A stretch of 43,074 nucleotides of DNA from NCBI GenBank assembly GCA_038244535.1, contig JBBRTJ010000019.1:1-43074 (forward strand), read 5' to 3'. This DNA is from JBBRTJ01 sp038244535 (GTDB lineage Bacteria > Actinomycetota > Acidimicrobiia > Acidimicrobiales > Ilumatobacteraceae). The position numbers were made by a program, and so were the translations under genes. The notes beneath the pieces were generated by a model that was not told the origin of the DNA, made no database searches, and saw nothing but the letters and a program-made list of their open reading frames with translations. Below are positions 19,853-26,582 of this stretch, one piece after another. The first letter of the stretch is position 1. Every line of letters starts with the position of its first letter.

Positions 19853-19918
19853 GCCCTCCCCTCCGAGCTGACCTGGGCACCGGCCTTCGGGACGATCATC
19901 GAGATCTTCTGCGCCAAG

Positions 19919-19936
19919 TGCTTGCAAAAGTAAGCA
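19919..19936. promoter_or_regulatory. Possible operator: inverted repeat TGCTT-N8-AAGCA
   Basis: A 5-base inverted repeat overlaps the -35 region proposed for the coiled-coil gene. It is short, so chance is possible, but it lies in the only sizeable divergent region (180 bases) on this side of the window. Confidence 0.25.
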
Positions 19937-19950
19937 TTCACCGGTACCGT
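19922..19950 (+). promoter_or_regulatory. Promoter of the coiled-coil protein gene
   Basis: TTGCAA (19922-19927) and TACCGT (19945-19950) are separated by 17 bases, the standard sigma-70-type spacing. A leader of about 60 bases follows. This is the only gene here with a -35, a -10 and a full ribosome site. Confidence 0.4.
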
Positions 19951-20003
19951 TACTCGCACGGATGGCGACACCATCCCGGGGTCACCCCCCAAAAAGCCTC
20001 TCC

Positions 20004-20009
20004 AAGGAG
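20004..20009 (+). promoter_or_regulatory. Strong ribosome binding site of the coiled-coil gene
   Basis: AAGGAG followed by an eight-base gap to ATG 20018 is near consensus. Most primary starts in this window have no such site, so it stands out. Confidence 0.75.
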
Positions 20010-20017
20010 AACACACC

Positions 20018-20401
20018 ATGGCTGATACCACTGTCGAGAAGGTCGCCACCGACCTCACCAACCTCGTCAAGGATGCCCTGTACATCACCGTCGGCTTCGG
20101 CGTGCTGGCCACCCAGAAGCTCCAGGCCCAGCGCGGCCAGCTCCAGAAGCAGGTCGACGCCCGGATCGAAGCCGGCAAGGTCCAGTTCGACAAGGCGAGC
20201 CAGAACTTCGAGTCCCAGCTCACCTCGCTCGAAAAGCGCCTCAACGCGCTCGAGTCCCGCTTCGACACCGCCCTCGACAAGGTCGAGACGGCGCTGCCCG
20301 AGCAGGCCCGCGACGCGCTGAAGCAGGCCCGTGACGCGGCCAAGAGCACCCGGCAGCAGGTCAAGGGCGTCGTGCGGCCGAAGACCGTCCGCGCCGCCTG
20401 A
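20018..20401 (+). CDS. Small phasin-like coiled-coil protein
   Basis: A 127-residue, highly charged, Cys-free protein. Residues 1-35 include an amphipathic helix with the hydrophobic run DALYITVGFGVLATQK. Residues about 35-95 form a heptad coiled coil rich in Gln, Glu, Lys and Leu (SQLTSLEKRLNALESRF), and the tail is basic (KSTRQQVKGVVRPKTVRAA). The layout resembles phasins and mycobacterial heparin-binding hemagglutinin in general style, but I cannot assign a family. It has a near-consensus promoter, a strong ribosome site, codons ending almost only in G or C, and a strong hairpin behind it, so it is probably abundant and monocistronic. Granule, membrane-surface or nucleoid binding are all possible. 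It is unrelated by strand to both neighbours. Confidence 0.8.
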   Translation: MADTTVEKVATDLTNLVKDALYITVGFGVLATQKLQAQRGQLQKQVDARIEAGKVQFDKASQNFESQLTSLEKRLNALESRFDTALDKVETALPEQARDALKQARDAAKSTRQQVKGVVRPKTVRAA

Positions 20402-20424
20402 CCAGCGCCTCACCTCTCCCCCCT

Positions 20425-20460
20425 CGCTCGTGCGTCGGCCTCCGGGCCGGCGCACGAGCG
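20425..20460 (+). terminator. Strong hairpin after the coiled-coil gene
   Basis: A 16-base stem (20425-20440 with 20445-20460, one G-T pair) and loop TCCG begin 24 bases after the stop at 20401. No T-tract follows. It should insulate the coiled-coil gene from the flippase operon. Confidence 0.8.
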
Positions 20461-20500
20461 CGTGCGGGCACGGTGCCCTGCCTGCCCGCGAGCGATCTCC

Positions 20501-20506
20501 TACGCT
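20501..20506 (+). promoter_or_regulatory. Possible -10 box of the flippase-fbi operon
   Basis: TACGCT lies just after the terminator hairpin. Transcription from it would start about 20514, next to a TTG at 20515 and 40 bases before ATG 20554, so the translation start is not fully settled. Confidence 0.4.
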
Positions 20507-20553
20507 GACTCGCCTTGTCCCTTGAGCCCCCCATCCCGGTGAGCGAGTCCCCG

Positions 20554-21855
20554 ATGACTCGGGTCCGCGCCGCACTGCCGGAGGGCACCATCCCAGTGGC
20601 CGTCGGGCTCGTCATCTCGGGCCTCAGCGCCTACGGCTTCCTTGCCATCGCCGCCCGGAAGCTTGGTGAGGAGGCGTTCGCCCCCCTCAGCCTGCTGTGG
20701 TTCGTCACGTTCATCATGGCGCCCGGCTTCTTCCTCCCCGTCGAGCAGGAGGTCGGACGCGCGCTGGCCGCCCGCCGCGCGCTGCGCCAGGGAGGTCTCC
20801 CCGTCGTGCGCCGGGCCACGCTCCTGGCCGCGGGTCTCGCCGCCGTGCTGGTGGTGATCATCCTGGCGTTGAGCCCCGTTCTGGTCGACCACCTGTTCCA
20901 CGGCAGCTGGGGACTGCTCGTGGGCCTGTTGCTGGCACTGGTCGGCTACGGCTCGGGTCACCTCGTGCGGGGCATCCTGGCCGGCGACAACCGGTTCCGT
21001 CCCTATGGGACCTTCATGGCCGCCGACGGCCTGCTGCGCCTGGGGGGCTGCCTGGTCTTCGCCGTGATCGGCATCACCACCGTCGGCTACTACGGCCTCC
21101 TCGTCGGCCTGCCACCGCTCATCGCCATCGCCATCGCCCTCCGCGGCCAGCGCCCGCTGGCCGAGCCCGGCCCCCAGGCCGACTGGGGCGAGCTGACCTC
21201 GAACCTCGGCTGGTTGCTCATCGGCTCCGTCCTGGCCGCAATCCTCGTCAACGCCGGACCCCTCGCCGCCAACATGCTGGCCAGCGAGGACGACAAGGCG
21301 CTCGTCGGGCGGTTCAGCGCAGGGGTGCTCATCGCGCGGGTGCCGCTGTTCCTCTTCCAGGCCGTGCAAGCCGCGCTGCTGCCCAAGCTGGCCAGCCTCG
21401 CGGCCCAACGCGCCTTCGACGAGTTCCGCCGCGGCTTCAAGAAGCTGCTGGTCGTGGTGCTCGCAGTCGGCGCCATCGGCACGATCGCCGCCGCGGTGCT
21501 GGGGCCCTTGGTGGTCAAGGTGTTCTTCGGCTACGAGCTCAGCCGGCAGACGCTCACGCTCCTCGCTCTGGCCAGTGCCTGCTACATGCTCGCCGTCACC
21601 ATGGCCCAGGCCCTGATCGCCCTCCAGCGGCACGCGCGGGTGGCGCTCGGCTGGGCGCTCGGCGTGACCGCCTTCGTCGTCGTCACCGCACTCGGCTCTG
21701 ATCTGCTGCTCCGGGTCGAGCTCGGGCTCCTAGCCGGCTCGCTCGCCGCCCTCGCCTCCTTTGCGCTCACGCTGCGCACCTCCCTGCGACACGGCGATCA
21801 CATGGACGTGAGCAGCCTCGTCGAAGCCATCCACGACATGCCGATCGAGTTCTGA
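20554..21855 (+). CDS. Polysaccharide flippase-like membrane protein (MOP superfamily)
   Basis: A 433-residue, nearly all-hydrophobic protein with about 12 membrane helices, of the MATE/Wzx (MOP) exporter type that flips lipid-linked saccharides. Typical features are the start VAVGLVISGLSAYGFLAIAARKLG, the early FFLPVEQEVGRALA, and the repeat-like LLIGSVLAAILVNAGPLAAN in the second half. I use ATG 20554 because GGTGAG lies ten bases before it; GTG 20539 or TTG 20515 would add 5 or 13 residues. It is the first gene of an operon with a GT4 glycosyltransferase five bases on, then fbiA and fbiB. That context supports export of a glycan repeat unit, although the substrate is unknown. Confidence 0.82.
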   Translation: MTRVRAALPEGTIPVAVGLVISGLSAYGFLAIAARKLGEEAFAPLSLLWFVTFIMAPGFFLPVEQEVGRALAARRALRQGGLPVVRRATLLAAGLAAVLVVIILALSPVLVDHLFHGSWGLLVGLLLALVGYGSGHLVRGILAGDNRFRPYGTFMAADGLLRLGGCLVFAVIGITTVGYYGLLVGLPPLIAIAIALRGQRPLAEPGPQADWGELTSNLGWLLIGSVLAAILVNAGPLAANMLASEDDKALVGRFSAGVLIARVPLFLFQAVQAALLPKLASLAAQRAFDEFRRGFKKLLVVVLAVGAIGTIAAAVLGPLVVKVFFGYELSRQTLTLLALASACYMLAVTMAQALIALQRHARVALGWALGVTAFVVVTALGSDLLLRVELGLLAGSLAALASFALTLRTSLRHGDHMDVSSLVEAIHDMPIEF

Positions 21856-21860
21856 CCACC

Positions 21861-22970
21861 ATGGCCCCTTCGGCGCGCCCGGTCGTGGCCATCGACGTCA
21901 CCCCGCTCGCTCCCCCCCAGACCGGCATCGGTCAGTTCGTGGCCCACCTCCTGCACGAGCTCGGGCTCCTCGAACCGCCGGTACCGGTCCTGCCCTACCT
22001 CTTGAGCCGCCGCGCCGCGGTGACCGTTCCCGGCCTGCGCCGGCTCCCGATCCCGGCGGGCCTGGGCCGGCGCCTGTGGGCCCGATCGGATCATCCGAAC
22101 TGCCAGCGCTGGTTGGGCGAGGCCGACGTGGTCCATGCCACGAACTACGTGGCACCGCCCACGCATCGTCCGACGATCGTGAGCGTTCACGACCTGTCAC
22201 CCTTCGGCGATCCCTCCCAGGTGCAGCCCGGGCTTCGCTCGGTTGCGGCCATCGTGCGCCGAGCGGTCGACCGGGGCGCCTGGATCCACACCATCTCCGA
22301 GCACATCGGTGCCCAGGCGCGCGAGCTCCTGGGCACCGACCGCGTCGTCACGGTGCCCCTCGCCGGCGCCGAGCTCGCGCCGGCCACCGGACCCCCCCTC
22401 CCCGGCATCGACCAGCGCCCGTACGTCCTCGCCCTCGGCAGACGCGAGCGGCGCAAGAACCTGCCCCGACTCGTAGCGGCCTTCGGCCTCGCCCACGAGC
22501 ACCTGCCTGACCTCAGCCTTGTCCTGGCCGGTCCCCCCGGTGACGACCAGGAGCAGATCGACGCCGCCATCGCTGCGCTGCCTCGAGCCGCGGCCGAGCA
22601 CGTGCTGATCACCGATTGGCTCGAACCGGGCCAGCGCACCACGGCCCTGCGGGGGGCGCGCGTCCTCGCCTACCCCTCCCTCGACGAGGGCTTCGGCCTC
22701 CCCATGCTCGAGGCGATGCGGGCGGGTGTGCCGGTCGTCGCGGCCTGCGCAGGTGCGATCCCCGAAGTCGCCGGGGATGCCGCCGTGCTCGTCGATCCGA
22801 CCGACGTCGAGCAGTTGGCGGCCGAGCTGGTCCGGGTCGTCGACGACGAGGCGCTCAGGCGATCCCTGATCGAGCGTGGCCACGCCCAAGCCCTTGCCTT
22901 CACCTGGCAACGCACGGCCAGCGCCATGGCGGATCTCTACGAGCGGGCGGCGACGGAGGCCCGCCGATGA
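21861..22970 (+). CDS. GT4 family glycosyltransferase
   Basis: A 369-residue GT-B glycosyltransferase, retaining type. The N-terminal acceptor domain starts VVAIDVTPLAPPQTGIGQFV with the Gly-rich loop, and VVHATNYVAPP and SVHDLSPF follow. The C-terminal donor domain has ALGRRERRKNLPRLVAAF and the E-x7-E motif EGFGLPMLEA. The fold is clear, but donor and acceptor cannot be read; mannose or a related hexose would fit the nearby GDP-mannose genes. It starts five bases after the flippase stop and overlaps the fbiA start by four bases (ATGA), so all are cotranslated. Confidence 0.88.
   Translation: MAPSARPVVAIDVTPLAPPQTGIGQFVAHLLHELGLLEPPVPVLPYLLSRRAAVTVPGLRRLPIPAGLGRRLWARSDHPNCQRWLGEADVVHATNYVAPPTHRPTIVSVHDLSPFGDPSQVQPGLRSVAAIVRRAVDRGAWIHTISEHIGAQARELLGTDRVVTVPLAGAELAPATGPPLPGIDQRPYVLALGRRERRKNLPRLVAAFGLAHEHLPDLSLVLAGPPGDDQEQIDAAIAALPRAAAEHVLITDWLEPGQRTTALRGARVLAYPSLDEGFGLPMLEAMRAGVPVVAACAGAIPEVAGDAAVLVDPTDVEQLAAELVRVVDDEALRRSLIERGHAQALAFTWQRTASAMADLYERAATEARR
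22955..22959 (+). promoter_or_regulatory. Ribosome binding site of fbiA
   Basis: GGAGG lies seven bases before ATG 22967, within the end of the glycosyltransferase gene. It fixes the fbiA start against a longer upstream frame beginning at 22616. Confidence 0.6.
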
Positions 22971-23926
22971 TCACCGTGCTGTGCGGCGGCGTCGGCGCGG
23001 CCCGTCTCCTCACCGGCCTGATCGAGATCGCCGACCAGGCCGACGTGGTGGCGATCGTGAACACCGCCGACGACACCGAGCTCCACGGCCTTCACATCAG
23101 TCCTGACCTCGACACGATCCTCTACACGCTGTCCGGATCGTCCAACACCGAGCTGGGTTGGGGCCTGGCCGGCGAGACCTGGGCGGCGATGGAGGCCCTC
23201 GAGCGATTCGCCGCGGTACGGCCGCCGGGCTCCACCGCCGGGGGCACCTGGTTCCGGCTGGGCGACCGGGATCTGGCCACCCACCTGTACCGCACGCATC
23301 GGCGGCGCGAGGGGGCCTCGTCATCGGTCATCGCCGACGAGCAGCGACGGGCCTTCGGGCTCGGGCTCCGCATCCTGCCCGTCACCGACGATCCCCTCGC
23401 CACGATGTTGCAGCTCGCCGACGACGGCACCGAGATCGCGTTTCAGGACTACTTCGTCGGACGGCACCACTCGGTGGCGGTGACCGGCGTGCGCTTCGAT
23501 GGTGCTGAGGCAGCCCGGCCCGCGCCGGGGGTCATCGAGGCGATCGGCGACGCCGAGGTCCTCGTCATCGCCCCCTCGAACCCGATCGTGTCGATCGGTC
23601 CCCTGCTCGCCGTCGCCGGCGTGCGCGCCGCCGTCGAGGCGAGGCGCGACCGATCGGTCGCGATCTCACCCATCGTCGGCGGGGCCGCTCTGAAGGGCCC
23701 CGCTGATCGGATGCTGGTCGAACTGGGCCACGAGTCCTCGGTGGTGGGCGTTGCCCGCCTGTACAGGAACCTGGCTTCAACGTTGGTCATCGACGAGGTC
23801 GACGCCGCACTGGCGCCGGCCGTACAGGAGGCAGGCATGCACTGCGTGGTCACCCGCACCATCATGAAGGAGCCCGGCGTCGCCGCCTCGCTCTGCCGTG
23901 CCGCACTCGCGGCGGTGACGTCATGA
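22967..23926 (+). CDS. fbiA: Phosphoenolpyruvyl/2-phospho-L-lactate transferase, F420 biosynthesis (FbiA/CofD)
   Basis: A 319-residue CofD/FbiA enzyme that joins the phospholactyl or phosphoenolpyruvyl group to the deazaflavin Fo, giving (dehydro-)F420-0. The family N-terminus VLCGGVGAARLLTGL (residues 4-18), VAIVNTADDTELHGLHISPD, the THLYRT stretch and SNPIVSIGPLLAV with ISPIVGGAALKGPADRM near the C-terminus are all present. ATG 22967 has GGAGG seven bases upstream and overlaps the glycosyltransferase stop (ATGA); the stop overlaps fbiB the same way. It is the same fbiA-fbiB pair found near manC in mycobacteria. fbiC and fbiD are not in this window. Confidence 0.95.
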   Translation: MITVLCGGVGAARLLTGLIEIADQADVVAIVNTADDTELHGLHISPDLDTILYTLSGSSNTELGWGLAGETWAAMEALERFAAVRPPGSTAGGTWFRLGDRDLATHLYRTHRRREGASSSVIADEQRRAFGLGLRILPVTDDPLATMLQLADDGTEIAFQDYFVGRHHSVAVTGVRFDGAEAARPAPGVIEAIGDAEVLVIAPSNPIVSIGPLLAVAGVRAAVEARRDRSVAISPIVGGAALKGPADRMLVELGHESSVVGVARLYRNLASTLVIDEVDAALAPAVQEAGMHCVVTRTIMKEPGVAASLCRAALAAVTS

Positions 23927-24636
23927 GGCTCGAGATCTGGGGCGTCGATGGCATCGGCGAGGTTCGGCCCGGCGAAGAGCTGAGCGGCCTCATCGCCGAT
24001 GCCTGCGCTGAGCCCCCTGGCGGACCGCTGCAGACCGGTGACGTCCTCGTCGTGACCCAGAAGATCGTGTCCAAGGCCGAAGGCCGACTGGTGGCCGTCG
24101 ATCCCGAGGACCCGCTCTCGCACAAGGTCCTCGTCGAGCAGGAGGCGGTCCGGGTCCTGCGGCGGCGGGGCGACCTGGTCATCACCGAGACCCGTCATGG
24201 GTTCGTGTGCGCCAACAGCGGCGTCGACTTGTCCAACGTCGAGCGAGGGTTCGCCGCGCTCCTCCCGATCGACAGCGATCGCTCGGCACGACGCATCCGC
24301 GACGGCTTGCGGGCCCGCCTCGGCGTCGAGGTCGGCGTGATCATCAGCGACACGTTCGGGCGGGTGTGGCGCAAGGGGCTCACCGACGTCGCCATCGGCG
24401 TGGCCGGCATCGCCGGCGTGGTCGACCTGCGCGGCACGCCCGACGCCTTGGGCCGGGTCATGCAGGTGACCGAGGTGTGCGTCGCCGACGAGCTTGCCGC
24501 GGCGGCCGAGATGGTGATGGGGAAGTCCACCGGCATCCCGGTGGCGGTGGTGCGAGGCGTCGACCCCACGTGGTTGCGCGACGCTTCGGTCGCGGCCGAG
24601 ATCATCCGGCCCCCGGCCGAGGATCTCTTCCGCTGA
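23923..24636 (+). CDS. fbiB: Coenzyme F420:L-glutamate ligase, single-domain (FbiB/CofE)
   Basis: A 237-residue CofE domain that adds the gamma-linked glutamates to F420-0 using GTP. Recognisable segments are VVTQKIVSKAEGRLV (about 45-60), HGFVCANSGVDLSNV, ISDTFGRVWRKGLTDVAIGVAG and DLRGTPDALGRVM. Mycobacterial FbiB is about twice this length, with a C-terminal nitroreductase-like FMN domain that reduces dehydro-F420. Here the protein stops right after the ligase domain, with no frameshift and no such domain in the next 48 bases, so the organism must supply that step elsewhere or use phospholactate. The start overlaps the fbiA stop by four bases. It ends the flippase operon and faces the convergent epimerase-like gene. 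Confidence 0.92.
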   Translation: MRLEIWGVDGIGEVRPGEELSGLIADACAEPPGGPLQTGDVLVVTQKIVSKAEGRLVAVDPEDPLSHKVLVEQEAVRVLRRRGDLVITETRHGFVCANSGVDLSNVERGFAALLPIDSDRSARRIRDGLRARLGVEVGVIISDTFGRVWRKGLTDVAIGVAGIAGVVDLRGTPDALGRVMQVTEVCVADELAAAAEMVMGKSTGIPVAVVRGVDPTWLRDASVAAEIIRPPAEDLFR

Positions 24637-24684
24637 CCTGCCCAGACGGGGCCTGACCTGACCTGGCGGGCGTAGCCGCAGCCG

Positions 24685-25581
24685 TCAGCCCTCGAGTGAC
24701 GCGAGGCCCTCGGCGACGCTCGTCCAGGGTGACCAACCGAGGTGGATCCGGGCCCGTACGCACGACAGGGCGAACCGCGCCGGCGCGTCGTCGCCGAGAC
24801 CGCTCGCCGCCGTGAGCACGCCGGTTCCGCCGAGTCGCTCGTAGAGCTCTCGCACCGTGGTCTGCACGCCGGTGCCGAGGTTCATGACCAGCCCGCTACC
24901 GCGATGACCAGCGCGCACGAAGGCATCGACGACGTCATCGACCCACACGAGGTCGATGGTGCGACGCCCACCGCCTTCAACCTCGACGATGCGCTCTCGC
25001 GCCGCGATCGCCCGCCGAAGCTCGGCCACGAGGCCAGCTGACGAGCGCGGGCCGTAGAGCTCGGCAATGGCCAGCGCGGTGAACTCGAGGCCGCGGCGTT
25101 CGCGCATCCCCGCGGCCTGGTCGACGAGGCAGCGGGTCGCAACACCCCGAGGCGACGACGAGTGCCAGGGCGTCGACTCCTTGACCGGCAGCTCGCGCGA
25201 GGTGACCGGCCCGTACAGGTCGATGGCGGCAAGCCCGACGACCACCTTGCCCACCCCCGTCGCCGTCGCCGCATCGAGCACCGCGGCACCGCTCACCACG
25301 ATCTCCTCGACCGCACCCCGCGCCGTGACCGACCCGGTCGCGGTCAGGTGGAACACGACGTCGGGGCGCCGGCGGGCGAAGAGGGACTCGAGCTCGGGGG
25401 CCCGAACGTCGAGGTGGTGGAACGTCAGGTCGTGGTCGGGTCGCGACCGCGCCTCGGCGAGGTTGGCCAGGCTGCCGCTGCTGAGGTCGTCGATGACGTC
25501 AACCGTGTGGCCCTCGGCCAGGAGCCGGTCGACCAGCACCGACCCGAGGCCTCCAGCACCGCCAGTGACGGCCGCTCTCAT
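24685..25581 (-). CDS. NAD-dependent epimerase/dehydratase-like protein, catalytic triad lost
   Basis: A 298-residue extended SDR by fold. The Rossmann loop is TGGAGGLGS (residues 6-14), followed by VDVIDDLSSG and a late VWVDDVVDAFVRA. The catalytic residues are absent: where UDP-sugar epimerases have S-x-x-x-x-x-YGxxK, this protein reads GLAAIDLYG (Ser replaced by Ala, 25225-25230) and SPRGVAT (Tyr replaced by Arg at 25147-25149, Lys by Thr at 25135-25137). The frame is otherwise intact, so it is kept as a gene; a binding or regulatory role, or an unrelated reaction, is more likely than epimerisation. Its ATG overlaps the stop of the nucleotidyltransferase gene by four bases, so the two products are made together. 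Confidence 0.8.
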   Translation of the reverse strand: MRAAVTGGAGGLGSVLVDRLLAEGHTVDVIDDLSSGSLANLAEARSRPDHDLTFHHLDVRAPELESLFARRRPDVVFHLTATGSVTARGAVEEIVVSGAAVLDAATATGVGKVVVGLAAIDLYGPVTSRELPVKESTPWHSSSPRGVATRCLVDQAAGMRERRGLEFTALAIAELYGPRSSAGLVAELRRAIAARERIVEVEGGGRRTIDLVWVDDVVDAFVRAGHRGSGLVMNLGTGVQTTVRELYERLGGTGVLTAASGLGDDAPARFALSCVRARIHLGWSPWTSVAEGLASLEG

Positions 25582-26582
25582 GTGGCCTCGGGTACCCGAA
25601 CGCCCATGAGCACCGCCCCGGGCGCAATCACGACACCGTCACCGACCACCGTGTCGGCGAGCCACGACCCGGCGCCGATGCTCGCCCCCGCGCCGAGGAT
25701 CGACCGCTCGACGACCGCTCCGGCGCCGATCACGACCCGAGGTAGCAGCACGCTGGCCCGCACCACGGCCCCGCGATCGACCCTCGCCGCAGCTCCGATG
25801 ATCGACTCGTCGATCTCGGCGTCCGGCGCGACCGTTGCCCCCTCGCCGAGAGCTGCGCAGGCGGGCCCGACACGGCGCCCCTGGAGCGCGTCGAGGTTCG
25901 CTTCGAGGTAGACGTCTGGACGACCGGCGTCGAGCCAGTAGTCGTCGGTGGCCACGGCGAACAGCAGGCGGTCAGCGACCATTGCGGGGAAGATCTCACG
26001 CTCGATCGACACGCGCCGCCCCGCTGCGATGCGGCCGAGCACGGAAGGCTCGAGGACGTACGTGCCGGCGTTGACGAGGTTGGTGGGGGCCGTCCCCGGC
26101 ACCGGCTTCTCGATGAACGCGAGCACCCGCCCATCGGGATCGGTGGTCACCACGCCGAACGCCGAAGGATCAGCCACGGGCGTGAGGTGGATGGTGCCCT
26201 CGCCCCCGAAGCGGTGGTGAGCGGCGATCAGCGAGGCGACGTCGAGATCGGTGAGGACGTCACCGTTGACCACGACGAAGGTGTCGTCGATCCCCGCGTC
26301 GAGCGCCGCGAAGCGGATGGCTCCGGCGGTGTCGAGCGGCTCGGGTTCGACCGCGTAGTGCAGCGCCACCCCCGCGCACCGGCCGTCAGGAAAGGCATCG
26401 CGGAAGGCATCGGGCTGGAAGCCCAACGACAGCACGGCTTCGGTGATGCCGTGGCGCCCGAGGTGGCCGACGACGCGCTCCAGGATCGAGAGGTGCCCGA
26501 CCGGGAGCAGCGGTTTGGGGGTGGTGAGGGTGAGCGGCCGAAGCCGGGTGCCGAAGCCCCCGACCAGGACGACCGCTCTCAT
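25578..26582 (-). CDS. Sugar-1-phosphate nucleotidyltransferase (ManC-like)
   Basis: A 334-residue nucleotidyltransferase. The N-terminal GT-A domain has the signature VLVGGFGTRLRPLT (residues 5-18) and TPKPLLPVG, then VVVNGDVLTDLD (metal Asp) and the EKP motif AFIEKPVPG. Residues about 245-330 form a left-handed beta-helix of hexapeptide repeats (GAGASIGAGSWL, GDGVVIAPGAVLMG). Position and fold match the mycobacterial ManB/ManC-type mannose-1-phosphate guanylyltransferase (Rv3264c), so GDP-mannose synthesis is likely; a glucose-1-phosphate enzyme is the alternative. It overlaps the His-rich gene before it and the epimerase-like gene after it by four bases each (ATGA). Confidence 0.82.
   Translation of the reverse strand: MRAVVLVGGFGTRLRPLTLTTPKPLLPVGHLSILERVVGHLGRHGITEAVLSLGFQPDAFRDAFPDGRCAGVALHYAVEPEPLDTAGAIRFAALDAGIDDTFVVVNGDVLTDLDVASLIAAHHRFGGEGTIHLTPVADPSAFGVVTTDPDGRVLAFIEKPVPGTAPTNLVNAGTYVLEPSVLGRIAAGRRVSIEREIFPAMVADRLLFAVATDDYWLDAGRPDVYLEANLDALQGRRVGPACAALGEGATVAPDAEIDESIIGAAARVDRGAVVRASVLLPRVVIGAGAVVERSILGAGASIGAGSWLADTVVGDGVVIAPGAVLMGVRVPEAT

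Noticed and set aside
20500..21633. Minus-strand frame across the flippase gene
   Set aside because: Gln/Glu/His-rich antisense of a membrane-protein gene, with no motif.
24637..24684. Terminator between fbiB and the epimerase-like gene
   Set aside because: Small direct repeats (CCTGA three times) but no stable hairpin.
24685..25581. Epimerase-like gene as a pseudogene
   Set aside because: No frameshift or premature stop, normal codon use and tight coupling to its neighbours. Loss of the triad alone does not make it a pseudogene.
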